The notes under the pieces were generated by a model. The model saw nothing but the letters and a program-made list of their open reading frames with translations, was not told the DNA's origin and searched no databases. Below are positions 7,396-13,711 of a DNA stretch of 14,614 nt, piece by piece. This stretch comes from CBDUBU01 sp965365465 (lineage in GTDB: Bacteria; Bacteroidota; Rhodothermia; Rhodothermales; DASSAV01): assembly GCA_965365465.1 (NCBI GenBank), contig CBDUBU010000078.1, positions 1-14,614 of the forward strand. The letters are read 5' to 3'. A program made the position numbers and the translations under genes. Every line of letters starts with the position of its first letter. The first letter of the stretch is position 1.

Positions 7396-9180
7396 TTACT
7401 GCAATACCTGGCGCGTTCCCATAAGCTCGATTCCGTACCGAATGGGAATGGCAAAGCTGATGGCCGCATCTCCCGGTACGTTGGCTCCCGCATAGTAAAT
7501 GCCTATCACGTTTCCACGACTGTCAAAGGCCGGCCCGCCGCTGTTGCCTCCACCGGTCGCGTTGATGTCCAACTGGTAGGAGTCGCCGAAAGAGCTATAG
7601 TACTGATAAGGCATCCGACCTTCAGGAGATTGTTCACCCCGAATAAGCCGGCTGACGTGCCCTGCTGTGAGGGTGGGGTCTGGCACTACGATGAATTGGG
7701 ATTGCTTGTTGAACGGATCCTGAGACTGCGTTCCCACTACCACTGACGGGGAGATGCCCGGATAGCCCATAACCGTTACCTCGTCGCCGCGCTGGATTGT
7801 ATCGTAGTTATCGCTCAATTCGACTTTTTTGAGCGACTGCGGAACGCTGATCTTGATCATCGATACGTCATGCCGGTTTGAGACGCGGACGAGTTGAGCG
7901 GGAATGCGAAGCTCATTTTTGGCGAACGTAACGTCGAGATAGTCGTTGCGGCCTTCCAGTATCTTGCCGGAAACAGGTTTGTAACCGAACATTTTGGTTT
8001 CGGATGGGACCCAGGCAGGCATCTGGTTGCGGTCGATCAAACCAGCGTTCTCGTACTCTCCATCCTCATCCGGTGCGTAAAGAACGCCGGGGAAGGCGTC
8101 TTGAGGAAAGAAATACCGGGTGAACCACGTTGCCGCCACATGGCGGTTCGTGAGGATAAACCCGTCATTGCTGACCACAAATCCTGAACCGCTATGCTGC
8201 CCTCCAATGGGCTGGTTGATTCCACCTTCATCGTCGAGCGTCAGTAGCGGCTCGATCGTGCCGTCCAGCAACTGGATGTAGGCCGCGTAGATGATCTGAT
8301 TCCCGTTCTGGTCTGTAACCGCTCTTCCGCGACTGTCTGTTTGTGGGATGTACCGGTGGTAGATCTGCTTGCCGGTAGGTGTATGGATAACCTTCCACCC
8401 AACCTCCATGTAGACCACGGCTTCCGCGTTGGCAGCGCCTATCTCCTGAGGCGTGAGAGGGCGGTTCTTTTCTTTCTCTTTCACCCCTGCATCAACCGAA
8501 GTGATCTTCCCTTCAAGCGTATCGGCATCCTGATTGCTCTTGTAGGTAAGCATCCCGATGACCAGCGCGATGAGAACCAGTGCGCCCGTGCCTCCGAACA
8601 GCATGAGTTTCTGCGTCTGGTTCGTATTGGAGGCAATCATCCTCTCGACTGTTGCTTTCCCGACAGAAGGACGGCTGGATGCGGACAGCGAAGAAGCAGA
8701 AGAGAGTGACGGAGAATCGGACAACACTTCGCTCGACCGCGTAGGCCGGGCGGATGCTGCTGCAGCAGCCGTCAAGCTTTCTGCAACACGGGTTTGCCGC
8801 ATCAAGTTGTCAGGGCGCGGGTCAAGGTCAAATTGAAACTCCGGCCCTCCGGGACCGAGTTGAATGATATCTCCAGGGACGACTTTGGCGATCCCGATTA
8901 TTTTCTGCCGGTTGACAAAGGTCCCGTTTCGGCTACCGAGATCGGTAATTGTGAACTGCGCCGGGTCAGATGGGTCCTGTATGATCTTTGCATGTTCTCT
9001 GCTGACGAGGTCGTCTTTGTCCGGATCGTACTTGATGGAAGAAGAAGCCGTGCGACCGACGCTCAGTTCGTGAAACTGACTCAGGGGGTACTCGTCAACC
9101 TGATTGGCTTTGGATCCGCTGGTATGACGGATGATGATGCGCTTGGGGACGACCTCTTTGTTCTCTTTGGACGCTGCCAT
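7396..9180 (-). CDS. FHA domain - TM - trypsin-like serine protease
   Basis: A 594-residue protein combining a phospho-reader and a protease. The N-terminal FHA domain (about 38-115) has the binding residues: GR (42-43), SREH (60-63), and DLGSRNGTFVN (80-90). These domains bind phosphothreonine. A Ser/Ala-rich linker and one membrane segment (about 192-214) follow, then an extracytoplasmic trypsin/HtrA-like domain. It opens with SGSGFVVSNDGFILTNRHVAA (catalytic His347), continues to NRHDVSMIKI (Asp438), and ends with GGGNSGGPAFD (Ser547). The full triad is present, so an active peptidase is predicted. The His-Asp spacing of 91 residues is longer than in typical HtrA enzymes, and no PDZ domain follows. 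ATG 9180 is chosen over the in-frame start at 9225 because TGAGGT sits 6 nt before it and the FHA fold starts downstream. It heads the kinase/phosphatase cluster, so kinase autophosphorylation sites are plausible FHA ligands. Substrate unknown. Confidence 0.9.
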   Translation of the reverse strand: MAASKENKEVVPKRIIIRHTSGSKANQVDEYPLSQFHELSVGRTASSSIKYDPDKDDLVSREHAKIIQDPSDPAQFTITDLGSRNGTFVNRQKIIGIAKVVPGDIIQLGPGGPEFQFDLDPRPDNLMRQTRVAESLTAAAAASARPTRSSEVLSDSPSLSSASSLSASSRPSVGKATVERMIASNTNQTQKLMLFGGTGALVLIALVIGMLTYKSNQDADTLEGKITSVDAGVKEKEKNRPLTPQEIGAANAEAVVYMEVGWKVIHTPTGKQIYHRYIPQTDSRGRAVTDQNGNQIIYAAYIQLLDGTIEPLLTLDDEGGINQPIGGQHSGSGFVVSNDGFILTNRHVAATWFTRYFFPQDAFPGVLYAPDEDGEYENAGLIDRNQMPAWVPSETKMFGYKPVSGKILEGRNDYLDVTFAKNELRIPAQLVRVSNRHDVSMIKISVPQSLKKVELSDNYDTIQRGDEVTVMGYPGISPSVVVGTQSQDPFNKQSQFIVVPDPTLTAGHVSRLIRGEQSPEGRMPYQYYSSFGDSYQLDINATGGGNSGGPAFDSRGNVIGIYYAGANVPGDAAISFAIPIRYGIELMGTRQVLQ

Positions 9181-9186
9181 GATGGA

Positions 9187-9190
9187 CCTC
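9187..9190 (-). promoter_or_regulatory. Ribosome binding site deciding the FHA-protease start
   Basis: GAGG (CCTC on the + strand) lies 6 nt before ATG 9180 and supports that start over the upstream in-frame candidate at 9225. Confidence 0.6.
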
Positions 9191-9303
9191 ACTGCATAGG
9201 TAGTGGACTGGTTGTGCCTGTACACCTCTACATGCGCGAAAGCATGGCAAAAAGGATCAAAAGGCAGACAGAAAGAGAAATCGTTCGGAGCGCATCAAGC
9301 TGC

Positions 9304-9339
9304 AAAAAAAGGCCGTGCTTCCTGAAGAGGCACGGCCTT
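9304..9339 (-). terminator. Strong intrinsic terminator of the lipoprotein gene
   Basis: GGCCGTGC (9311-9318) and GCACGGCC (9330-9337) form a GC-rich 8-bp stem, extended by two A-T pairs, with an 11-nt loop. On the - strand it is followed by seven T (9304-9310). It begins about 25 nt after the lipoprotein stop codon, so the lipoprotein and the FHA-protease are separate transcription units. The region 9181-9303 must then carry the promoter of the signalling cluster, but I could not identify convincing boxes. Confidence 0.9.
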
Positions 9340-9363
9340 AAAGAAAGGAGAGACTTCCAAAAG

Positions 9364-9825
9364 CTATTCAACCTGAGACGCGGAAGCTGCCTGATAGGTG
9401 ATGGGGCCAATGATCGGGCGTGCGCTTTCACCGAGGTACTCAGCGCCCGGCGCCGCGCCAACCCCGCCGCGATGGCGGACGATGTCTCCCGTGACTGTAT
9501 AATTGCGGGTATTGAAGATGCCGCCCAGTACTATTCCAACGAGCACGTCAACAGCGTCATATTGCGCTGTAACGACTACGTTGGTCGCCGCATCTCCTTC
9601 CAGTCGCTGCACTTCGCGTTCCACGATTTGTTCGACATCTGCTTCGTTTAGGGGAACCAGTCCGAAGATTACCCATGAGGCTTTTTTGGAAGTGTTGAAC
9701 GACCCGATGATGTCATAGTCAGACCGTGTGTGTTCAGGCGGTATGGAATACCGAACCGTGTAGCAACCGGCTGAAGACAGCATCAGGAAGGCAAGTAGAG
9801 TAAAGGTGAGTGAGTGACGCCGCAT
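9364..9825 (-). CDS. Small predicted lipoprotein of unknown function
   Basis: A 153-residue protein with a lipoprotein signal peptide: RRH, a hydrophobic core, then SSAGC with Cys21 as the lipidation site. The mature part begins YTVRYSIPPEHTRSD. It continues with a hydrophobic turn (SWVIFGLVPLNEADVEQIVEREV), the segment DAATNVVVTAQYDAVDVLVGIVLGGIF and a final strand NYTVTGDIV. The plan of a W-x-x-G-L-x-P-[LV] segment followed by A...V-x-V-x-x-x-[YF] and a G-rich turn recalls small Bor/TRL-like lipoproteins; this similarity is weak and I would not transfer a function. The last 30 residues are Gly/Ala-rich and probably disordered. A strong ribosome binding site, GGAGGAG, lies 5 nt before the ATG. 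It has its own terminator and is not in the kinase operon, though it sits immediately upstream on the same strand. Confidence 0.75.
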   Translation of the reverse strand: MRRHSLTFTLLAFLMLSSAGCYTVRYSIPPEHTRSDYDIIGSFNTSKKASWVIFGLVPLNEADVEQIVEREVQRLEGDAATNVVVTAQYDAVDVLVGIVLGGIFNTRNYTVTGDIVRHRGGVGAAPGAEYLGESARPIIGPITYQAASASQVE

Positions 9826-9830
9826 GATTG

Positions 9831-9837
9831 CTCCTCC
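9831..9837 (-). promoter_or_regulatory. Strong Shine-Dalgarno of the lipoprotein gene
   Basis: GGAGGAG (CTCCTCC on the + strand) is 5 nt before ATG 9825. It is the best Shine-Dalgarno in the window and shows that the organism does use them for at least some genes. Confidence 0.75.
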
Positions 9838-9881
9838 ATAGAGTAAGGTGAGTAGAGGGTGTAGTAAAAAGATGGCTGCTC

Positions 9882-10042
9882 CTTACGAAGCGCTAACGTA
9901 AGAAGATTCATAAGTCCAAACATAATACGCAGGATACCGTCCTGCTAAAAAAATTATTAAGCCTGCTTGCAGGAAGGGGCCGTCTGGAACCGTTGTCAGC
10001 GCGAACCGTGATACCGATCCCCCTACAGATGCAGGAAAGGGG
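9882..10042. promoter_or_regulatory. Divergent intergenic region rich in short inverted and direct repeats
   Basis: The 253-nt region between the lipoprotein and acyl-CoA reductase genes contains several repeats. CTTACG/CGTAAG (9882-9887 and 9897-9902) flank the palindrome AGCGCT. GCAGGA/TCCTGC (9929-9934 and 9940-9945) form a second dyad. CCTGC-TT-GCAGG lies at 9962-9973. A direct repeat TGCAGGAAGGGG occurs at 9968-9979, with a one-base-longer copy at 10030-10042. The core GCAGG thus occurs five times in about 105 bp. No standard promoter boxes are clear. This is probably the shared control region of the two divergent genes. Confidence 0.4.
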
Positions 10043-10078
10043 TATAAGGCGGCGTGCGGCTTTTCAAAAAAGAATACT

Positions 10079-11131
10079 GTGGTAGAGAGTAAAAAACTTA
10101 TTGCCGCCATCGAGGAGGCGGCTGAATTGTGGAAGGATCCGGATCATCTGCGCCGCGCAGAGGCTGTTGAGAGAACGATAGATGCGCCCAATCGCTTCAC
10201 GGAAGAAGCAATGGCCTTTGCGATCAATCAGCAGATGCACCTTTTGACTTCTGAAACGCTCACAATGTGGATAGGGGGGCGGCAGGCGCGAGCCACGCGA
10301 GCTATCGGCGTTCTGAACGCCGGCAATATTCCGCTCGGGGAGCTTCAGGATTGGCTCGCGGTCGTTCTTGCAGGGCATCGGTATTTCGGAGCCTTATCGT
10401 CAAAATCTCCCTATTTGCTGAAAGCATTCGTCGATGAGGTGCGCAGGTATGCCCCCGGACTCCCGGCGAAGTTTGGGGATGCCAGGCAGATCTTCGGTGC
10501 AGCAGATGCTGTGATTGCCACCGGAAGTGAGGAAACGAGGAAATGGGTAGAGGTGCAATGTGAGGCCGTCGGCATTCCGTCTGCCCGCAGGCTTATGCGC
10601 GGCCACAGATATGCCGTCGCCGTGCTCGATGGGAAGGAGTCGAGCATGGAGCGCGAAAATCTGGCTGAAGATACGTTGCTCCATGAAGGTTTCGGGTGCA
10701 GAAACGTGGCGCTGATCTGGGCGCCGGGCGGCTTGTCTCCTGATTCATATCTGGCGGCGTTTGCTGATTTTCGCGGCGTGTTTCCTGTACACCCGGAGAT
10801 GCCCGGCAGCCTGAAGATGCAGCAAGCGTTTCTCGAAGCGACAAAGCAACCGCACGCGCATGGCGAGGGTCTCGCTTTTCTCGTGAGCAAAGGATCGCCG
10901 GAGGTGCAGTCTCCCGGTCACGTCCGATGGGCGACCTATGACGCGATGGCCGAAGTAACCGGGTGGCTGCATGAACATAGAGAGGAACTGCAACTTATCG
11001 TAGCACGGCAGGAAACGGCTGCGAGGCTAGGTCCAGATTGGCCGGTGGCCTTGCTGGGAGAAGCCCAGCGTCCCCCACTTGACTGGCGCCCAGACGGGAA
11101 AGATACGGTGGCCTTCCTGGTAGAACTGTAG
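10079..11131 (+). CDS. LuxC-like acyl-CoA reductase
   Basis: A 350-residue protein of the LuxC/acyl-CoA reductase family, related to aldehyde dehydrogenases. Such enzymes reduce fatty acyl-CoA or acyl-ACP to the aldehyde with NADPH through an acyl-cysteine intermediate. The catalytic cysteine is seen in the family motif EGFGCRNVALIWAP (Cys207). A nucleotide-binding-like stretch is VIATGSEETRKWVE (about 141-154), after the segment NAGNIPLGELQDWLAVVLAG. The protein is shorter than LuxC of luminous bacteria (about 480 residues), as is usual for the Bacteroidota-type stand-alone versions. No LuxD, LuxE or luciferase gene is nearby, so a role in bioluminescence is unlikely; fatty aldehyde or alcohol formation is possible. 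The start is the GTG at 10079. It has only a weak A-rich ribosome binding site, and the frame is open for over 100 nt upstream without a good ATG. Its end is 12 nt from the convergent Nfu_N gene. Confidence 0.85.
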   Translation: MVESKKLIAAIEEAAELWKDPDHLRRAEAVERTIDAPNRFTEEAMAFAINQQMHLLTSETLTMWIGGRQARATRAIGVLNAGNIPLGELQDWLAVVLAGHRYFGALSSKSPYLLKAFVDEVRRYAPGLPAKFGDARQIFGAADAVIATGSEETRKWVEVQCEAVGIPSARRLMRGHRYAVAVLDGKESSMERENLAEDTLLHEGFGCRNVALIWAPGGLSPDSYLAAFADFRGVFPVHPEMPGSLKMQQAFLEATKQPHAHGEGLAFLVSKGSPEVQSPGHVRWATYDAMAEVTGWLHEHREELQLIVARQETAARLGPDWPVALLGEAQRPPLDWRPDGKDTVAFLVEL

Positions 11132-11143
11132 GACGCATCTCTG

Positions 11144-11425
11144 CTATGCGTTCCGCCCTTCAAAATACGAGGAAAGGACGGCTTCCAGTTTGGGCAGCAG
11201 AGTGTCCCAGGCGCTGGCCGGGTGTTTCGTGACAGTAAGAAATTGTGGGAGAATCAATACGTTCGAGACGCCGGGTACTGCAAAAAGCAGTCTGCCGAGG
11301 GGATGTTGTTTCGCTTCCTCCTCTGATCCGAAGGACAGTAGGCCATTCTCGATGAACGGACCCGCGTCCGTAACGATCTTCAGGCTATTAGGATTAGGAG
11401 TTGGTTGTGTATCGTAATACGCCAT
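11144..11425 (-). CDS. Stand-alone Nfu/NifU N-terminal-domain protein
   Basis: A 93-residue protein made of a single Nfu_N domain, the N-terminal domain of Nfu-type Fe-S scaffold proteins. The signature TPNPNSLKIV is at 9-18, followed by the segment HPLGRLLFAVPGVSNVLI, then FLTVTK and W-x-x-L-x-P-x-x-EAVL. The C-terminal NifU domain with its CxxC cluster ligand is missing; the protein has no cysteine at all. It therefore cannot hold an Fe-S cluster alone and more likely binds a partner scaffold or client protein. The ATG at 11425 gives a family-typical start (MAYYDTQPTPNPNS). There is no clear Shine-Dalgarno. It converges on the acyl-CoA reductase gene with only 12 nt between stops and no terminator between them. 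Confidence 0.85.
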   Translation of the reverse strand: MAYYDTQPTPNPNSLKIVTDAGPFIENGLLSFGSEEEAKQHPLGRLLFAVPGVSNVLILPQFLTVTKHPASAWDTLLPKLEAVLSSYFEGRNA

Positions 11426-11630
11426 GAGTTTATTCGGGGCAGTGTGTATTTGATAGTTCTAGCCTCGGCCGGTAACGACAGATCAGTGCTTCTTGTTTGT
11501 CCGAGTGATGCAAAAGGTAGAATTGAGATGTAATAATATTGCACGTTTTCCAGACAAGTTGGTTTTCGGCAGCACTTGTGGCGGTTAATGAGGTATGTAG
11601 ATGTCAGCCTGTTAGCGTACATTTGAAAGC

Positions 11631-12104
11631 ATGAACAACGATCCTGATACTATGAAGCAGCTTGCGGAGCAGAATAACCTGGTTGAGTCATCGCTGATTC
11701 TTCCGGAAAGGCAACTTCCCTCCGGGATAAACAAATTGGAACGCATTACCCAGCATACAAAAGGACTGGGAGAAGATATCACTTCCTGGGTAGAGCTTAA
11801 GCTGAAACTCACCCAGATCGAAATCGAAGAGAAGGTAGATGCTCGTGTGAATGATCTGGCAGCGAACGCCATCGTGGCCGGGTTTGCGCTCATGGGAGCT
11901 ATCTTTGGATTGATAACGCTTTCGATGGGTATCGGAGCGATCTTTGTCGCTGTCGGTTTAACACCTTTTCTCAGCTATTTTCTCGGATTTCTGTCCGTCA
12001 CCTTGATTCTGTTTGCTGGCGCAGCCATAGTCAGATCGAAAAAGCCCCATCTGGTAAAGGTAGGAACCAAAACGACTACCATAGAGGAAAAGAAATTGTC
12101 CTAG
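11631..12104 (+). CDS. Phage-holin-superfamily-III-like (DUF1469/YqjE-type) membrane protein
   Basis: A 157-residue protein with a polar N-terminal third. A predicted amphipathic or coiled helix at about 33-76 has the family-like run LGEDITSWVELKLKLTQIEIEEKV. Two hydrophobic membrane spans lie at about 80-108 and 113-134, and the C-terminus is basic/polar. This is the layout of the DUF1469 (Phage_holin_3_6, YqjE) family. Despite the holin name, most members are chromosomal inner-membrane proteins of unknown function. No lysis or phage genes are nearby, so a phage origin is unlikely. The next gene, 74 nt downstream, resembles YqjD (DUF883); the two families are also neighbours in the enterobacterial yqjCDEK cluster, which supports both calls. 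ATG 11631 is preceded only by a weak GAAAG. Confidence 0.78.
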   Translation: MNNDPDTMKQLAEQNNLVESSLILPERQLPSGINKLERITQHTKGLGEDITSWVELKLKLTQIEIEEKVDARVNDLAANAIVAGFALMGAIFGLITLSMGIGAIFVAVGLTPFLSYFLGFLSVTLILFAGAAIVRSKKPHLVKVGTKTTTIEEKKLS

Positions 12105-12178
12105 CGTTTCGAGGGGGCAGCAGTCTGCCCTGTGGTTGACAAGGCGCATCATCGGTCATCATTCACATCACTACATGT

Positions 12179-12742
12179 ATGGATAAGATCCTTACCAAGC
12201 ATCAGGTTGAAGCGCAATTACGACAGAAATCGGATGACATTTCAAGACGGCTGGACGCCCTTCAGAGTGAAGTAGCCACTACAGGAGACGCAGTTAAGGA
12301 AGCTGTCCTGAAAAATCCGTTCGTTGTAGCCGGTGGGGCCGTAATTGCAGGTCTGCTGGTAGGGCTGATCTTCGGAGGTCGTCGTAAAGGGAAGCAGTTC
12401 AGCATTGGTCCCTCTGCACACCAGGCGCTCATTGATGCGTATCTGGATACATTGGTGGACGACGCACGCCTGGCCGTGGCTACAGGGATGGATCCGGGAG
12501 ACGCTGTGCGAGCCGCATTGCAGGAACGCATACCGTTGGTTGTGTATACGCCGGAAGAGCCCAATTCCTCGATCGGAGTTCTGGGACGCACTTTTAACCT
12601 GGCCTTGACGACCATAGCCGGTTTCGCTGTGCGGAGCGTGATGGATTACGTGGCCTCACGGCTGGCGCTGGAGGATGTGCTCAAACCTTTTGCGTACAGT
12701 TCTGAAGCCCCGGTTCCAGAGCCGCCTCCGGAGACGATATAG
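12179..12742 (+). CDS. YqjD/DUF883-like membrane-anchored protein with extra C-terminal region
   Basis: A 187-residue protein of unknown function. Residues 7-45 form a charged predicted coiled helix. An NPF motif (46-48) follows, leading into a glycine-rich membrane segment (about 48-66) closed by RRKGK. This coiled helix, N-P-[WF], Gly-rich span and basic stop is the pattern of DUF883/YqjD-ElaB proteins, which tether ribosomes or other partners to the membrane in enterobacteria. Unlike those proteins of about 100 residues, it goes on for 115 more: an Ala-rich helical region, then PEEPNSSIG, a second hydrophobic stretch FNLALTTIAGFAVRSVMDYV (about 139-158), and a Pro/Glu tail. I do not recognise this extension. 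The ATG at 12179 overlaps an out-of-frame ATG at 12175 that stops at once. No Shine-Dalgarno is visible. Probably co-transcribed with the preceding gene. Confidence 0.65.
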   Translation: MDKILTKHQVEAQLRQKSDDISRRLDALQSEVATTGDAVKEAVLKNPFVVAGGAVIAGLLVGLIFGGRRKGKQFSIGPSAHQALIDAYLDTLVDDARLAVATGMDPGDAVRAALQERIPLVVYTPEEPNSSIGVLGRTFNLALTTIAGFAVRSVMDYVASRLALEDVLKPFAYSSEAPVPEPPPETI

Positions 12743-12779
12743 CCATAGCTGATTCTTTGGCATTTCAATGAAACTTCGC

Positions 12780-12809
12780 CAGGCCTGAAAAGATGATGTC
12801 TTTGGCCTG
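12780..12809 (+). terminator. Hairpin after the YqjE/YqjD-like pair, possible terminator
   Basis: CAGGCC (12780-12785) pairs with GGCCTG (12804-12809), and inside it AAAGA (12789-12793) pairs with TCTTT (12799-12803), leaving a 3-nt bulge and a 5-nt loop. It begins 38 nt after the stop codon. The following sequence (TTAAGCCGTTATATTTGTT) is only moderately T-rich. The rest of the 274-nt gap up to adk holds nothing else I can identify, but should contain the adk promoter. Confidence 0.45.
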
Positions 12810-13016
12810 TTAAGCCGTTATATTTGTTAAGCTATTGCACAGTAAGAACGCAGGTAAAAGCTGGAAATCTCTGAGATGTTGGGGTGAGCAGTTTTCTCGT
12901 ACATTGCTTGGGGTGGCGCAGATTGATAACTTGAGATGCCATCGGTCGGAACTGAAAAGGTCAGGGTTTCTGGAGGATGGCTTTTTCTGAAGAACACCCA
13001 TTTGTGACATCAGATC

Positions 13017-13664
13017 ATGCGCATTGTTTTATTTGGGCCTCCAGGGGCGGGAAAGGGAACGCAGGCACAGATGCTGGTTGAAGAGCATGGGCTTCGGCAA
13101 ATCTCCACCGGCGAGATGATTCGCACAGTCATGGAAGAGGAGACCCCGCTGGCGCTTGAGGTCAGAGCATATGTGAACAACGGAAAGCTTGTCCCAGGTC
13201 GATTGGTCAAGGAACTGGCTGAAGAGACCATTGCCTTGCAAAACTATGACTCCTTCGTACTGGATGGCTACCCCAGAACCGTTGAGCAGGCAGCGTGGCT
13301 GACTGAGTTTCTAGATTTACATAACGCGCCCCTGGATGCCGTGATTAGCATTCATGTGCCCCTGGAAATCATTGTGGAGCGTCTTTCCAGGCGACGGGTC
13401 CACAGGATCACCCACGAAAACTATCACCTGGACTTCAAGCCCCCGCCGCCGGATCTGGACCCAAAGCTGTTGATGCAGCGTGAAGACGACCGGCCCGAGG
13501 CCATTCGCAAGAGATTGCAGGTGTACCTCGAAGAAACGGCTCCTGTGGAAGACTACTACCGCTCGCAAGGCAACTTTTTTGAGATAGACGGCGTCGGTGG
13601 AATAGATACGGTATACGCTCACATTACCGATGTGCTAAGCTGCCGGCAGCGTGACATCCAATAG
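13017..13664 (+). CDS. adk: Adenylate kinase
   Basis: A 215-residue cytosolic adenylate kinase (ATP + AMP to 2 ADP). The P-loop GPPGAGKGT is at 7-15. The AMP-binding segment ISTGEM has Glu where most bacterial enzymes have Asp (STGD). DGYPRT holds the AMP-contacting Arg. The LID begins RRRVHRITHENYH and ends Q-R-E-D-D, followed by RKRL. The LID has no cysteines, so it is the non-zinc type, and it is about four residues shorter between Y-H and R-x-DD than in the E. coli enzyme, with a PPPP run in place of the usual N-PP. Overall length is typical. An in-frame TGA at 13005 rules out an earlier start. No Shine-Dalgarno precedes the ATG; a strong GGAGG at 12972-12976 is 40 nt too far upstream. 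The polyprenyl synthase follows after 47 nt, likely in the same transcript. Confidence 0.96.
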   Translation: MRIVLFGPPGAGKGTQAQMLVEEHGLRQISTGEMIRTVMEEETPLALEVRAYVNNGKLVPGRLVKELAEETIALQNYDSFVLDGYPRTVEQAAWLTEFLDLHNAPLDAVISIHVPLEIIVERLSRRRVHRITHENYHLDFKPPPPDLDPKLLMQREDDRPEAIRKRLQVYLEETAPVEDYYRSQGNFFEIDGVGGIDTVYAHITDVLSCRQRDIQ

Positions 13665-13711
13665 CAACCAGGTTCGTGTTTAGTTAAGTTGGCTCCTGTT
13701 CAGGATACTGC

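Noticed and set aside
8794..9651. A 285-codon + strand open frame
   Set aside because: It lies antisense to the FHA-protease and lipoprotein genes, crosses a strong - strand terminator, and has no recognisable motifs; the - strand genes have clear domains and ribosome binding sites.
9946..9973. A possible - strand terminator (CCTGC-TT-GCAGG then a T-rich run)
   Set aside because: The loop would be only two bases and no - strand gene lies upstream that needs termination.
9883..10110. A hydrophobic 75-codon - strand open frame in the divergent region
   Set aside because: It overlaps the start of the acyl-CoA reductase and the repeat-rich control region; the hydrophobicity follows from base composition and no ribosome binding site is seen.
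11631..12104. Holin-like gene as a sign of a prophage
   Set aside because: No lysin, structural, integrase or other phage gene is near, and DUF1469 proteins are common chromosomal membrane proteins.
12977..13081. A 34-codon open frame overlapping the adk start, possible leader peptide
   Set aside because: Its GGAGG touches the ATG with no spacing, the peptide has no leader-like features, and it runs out of frame into adk.
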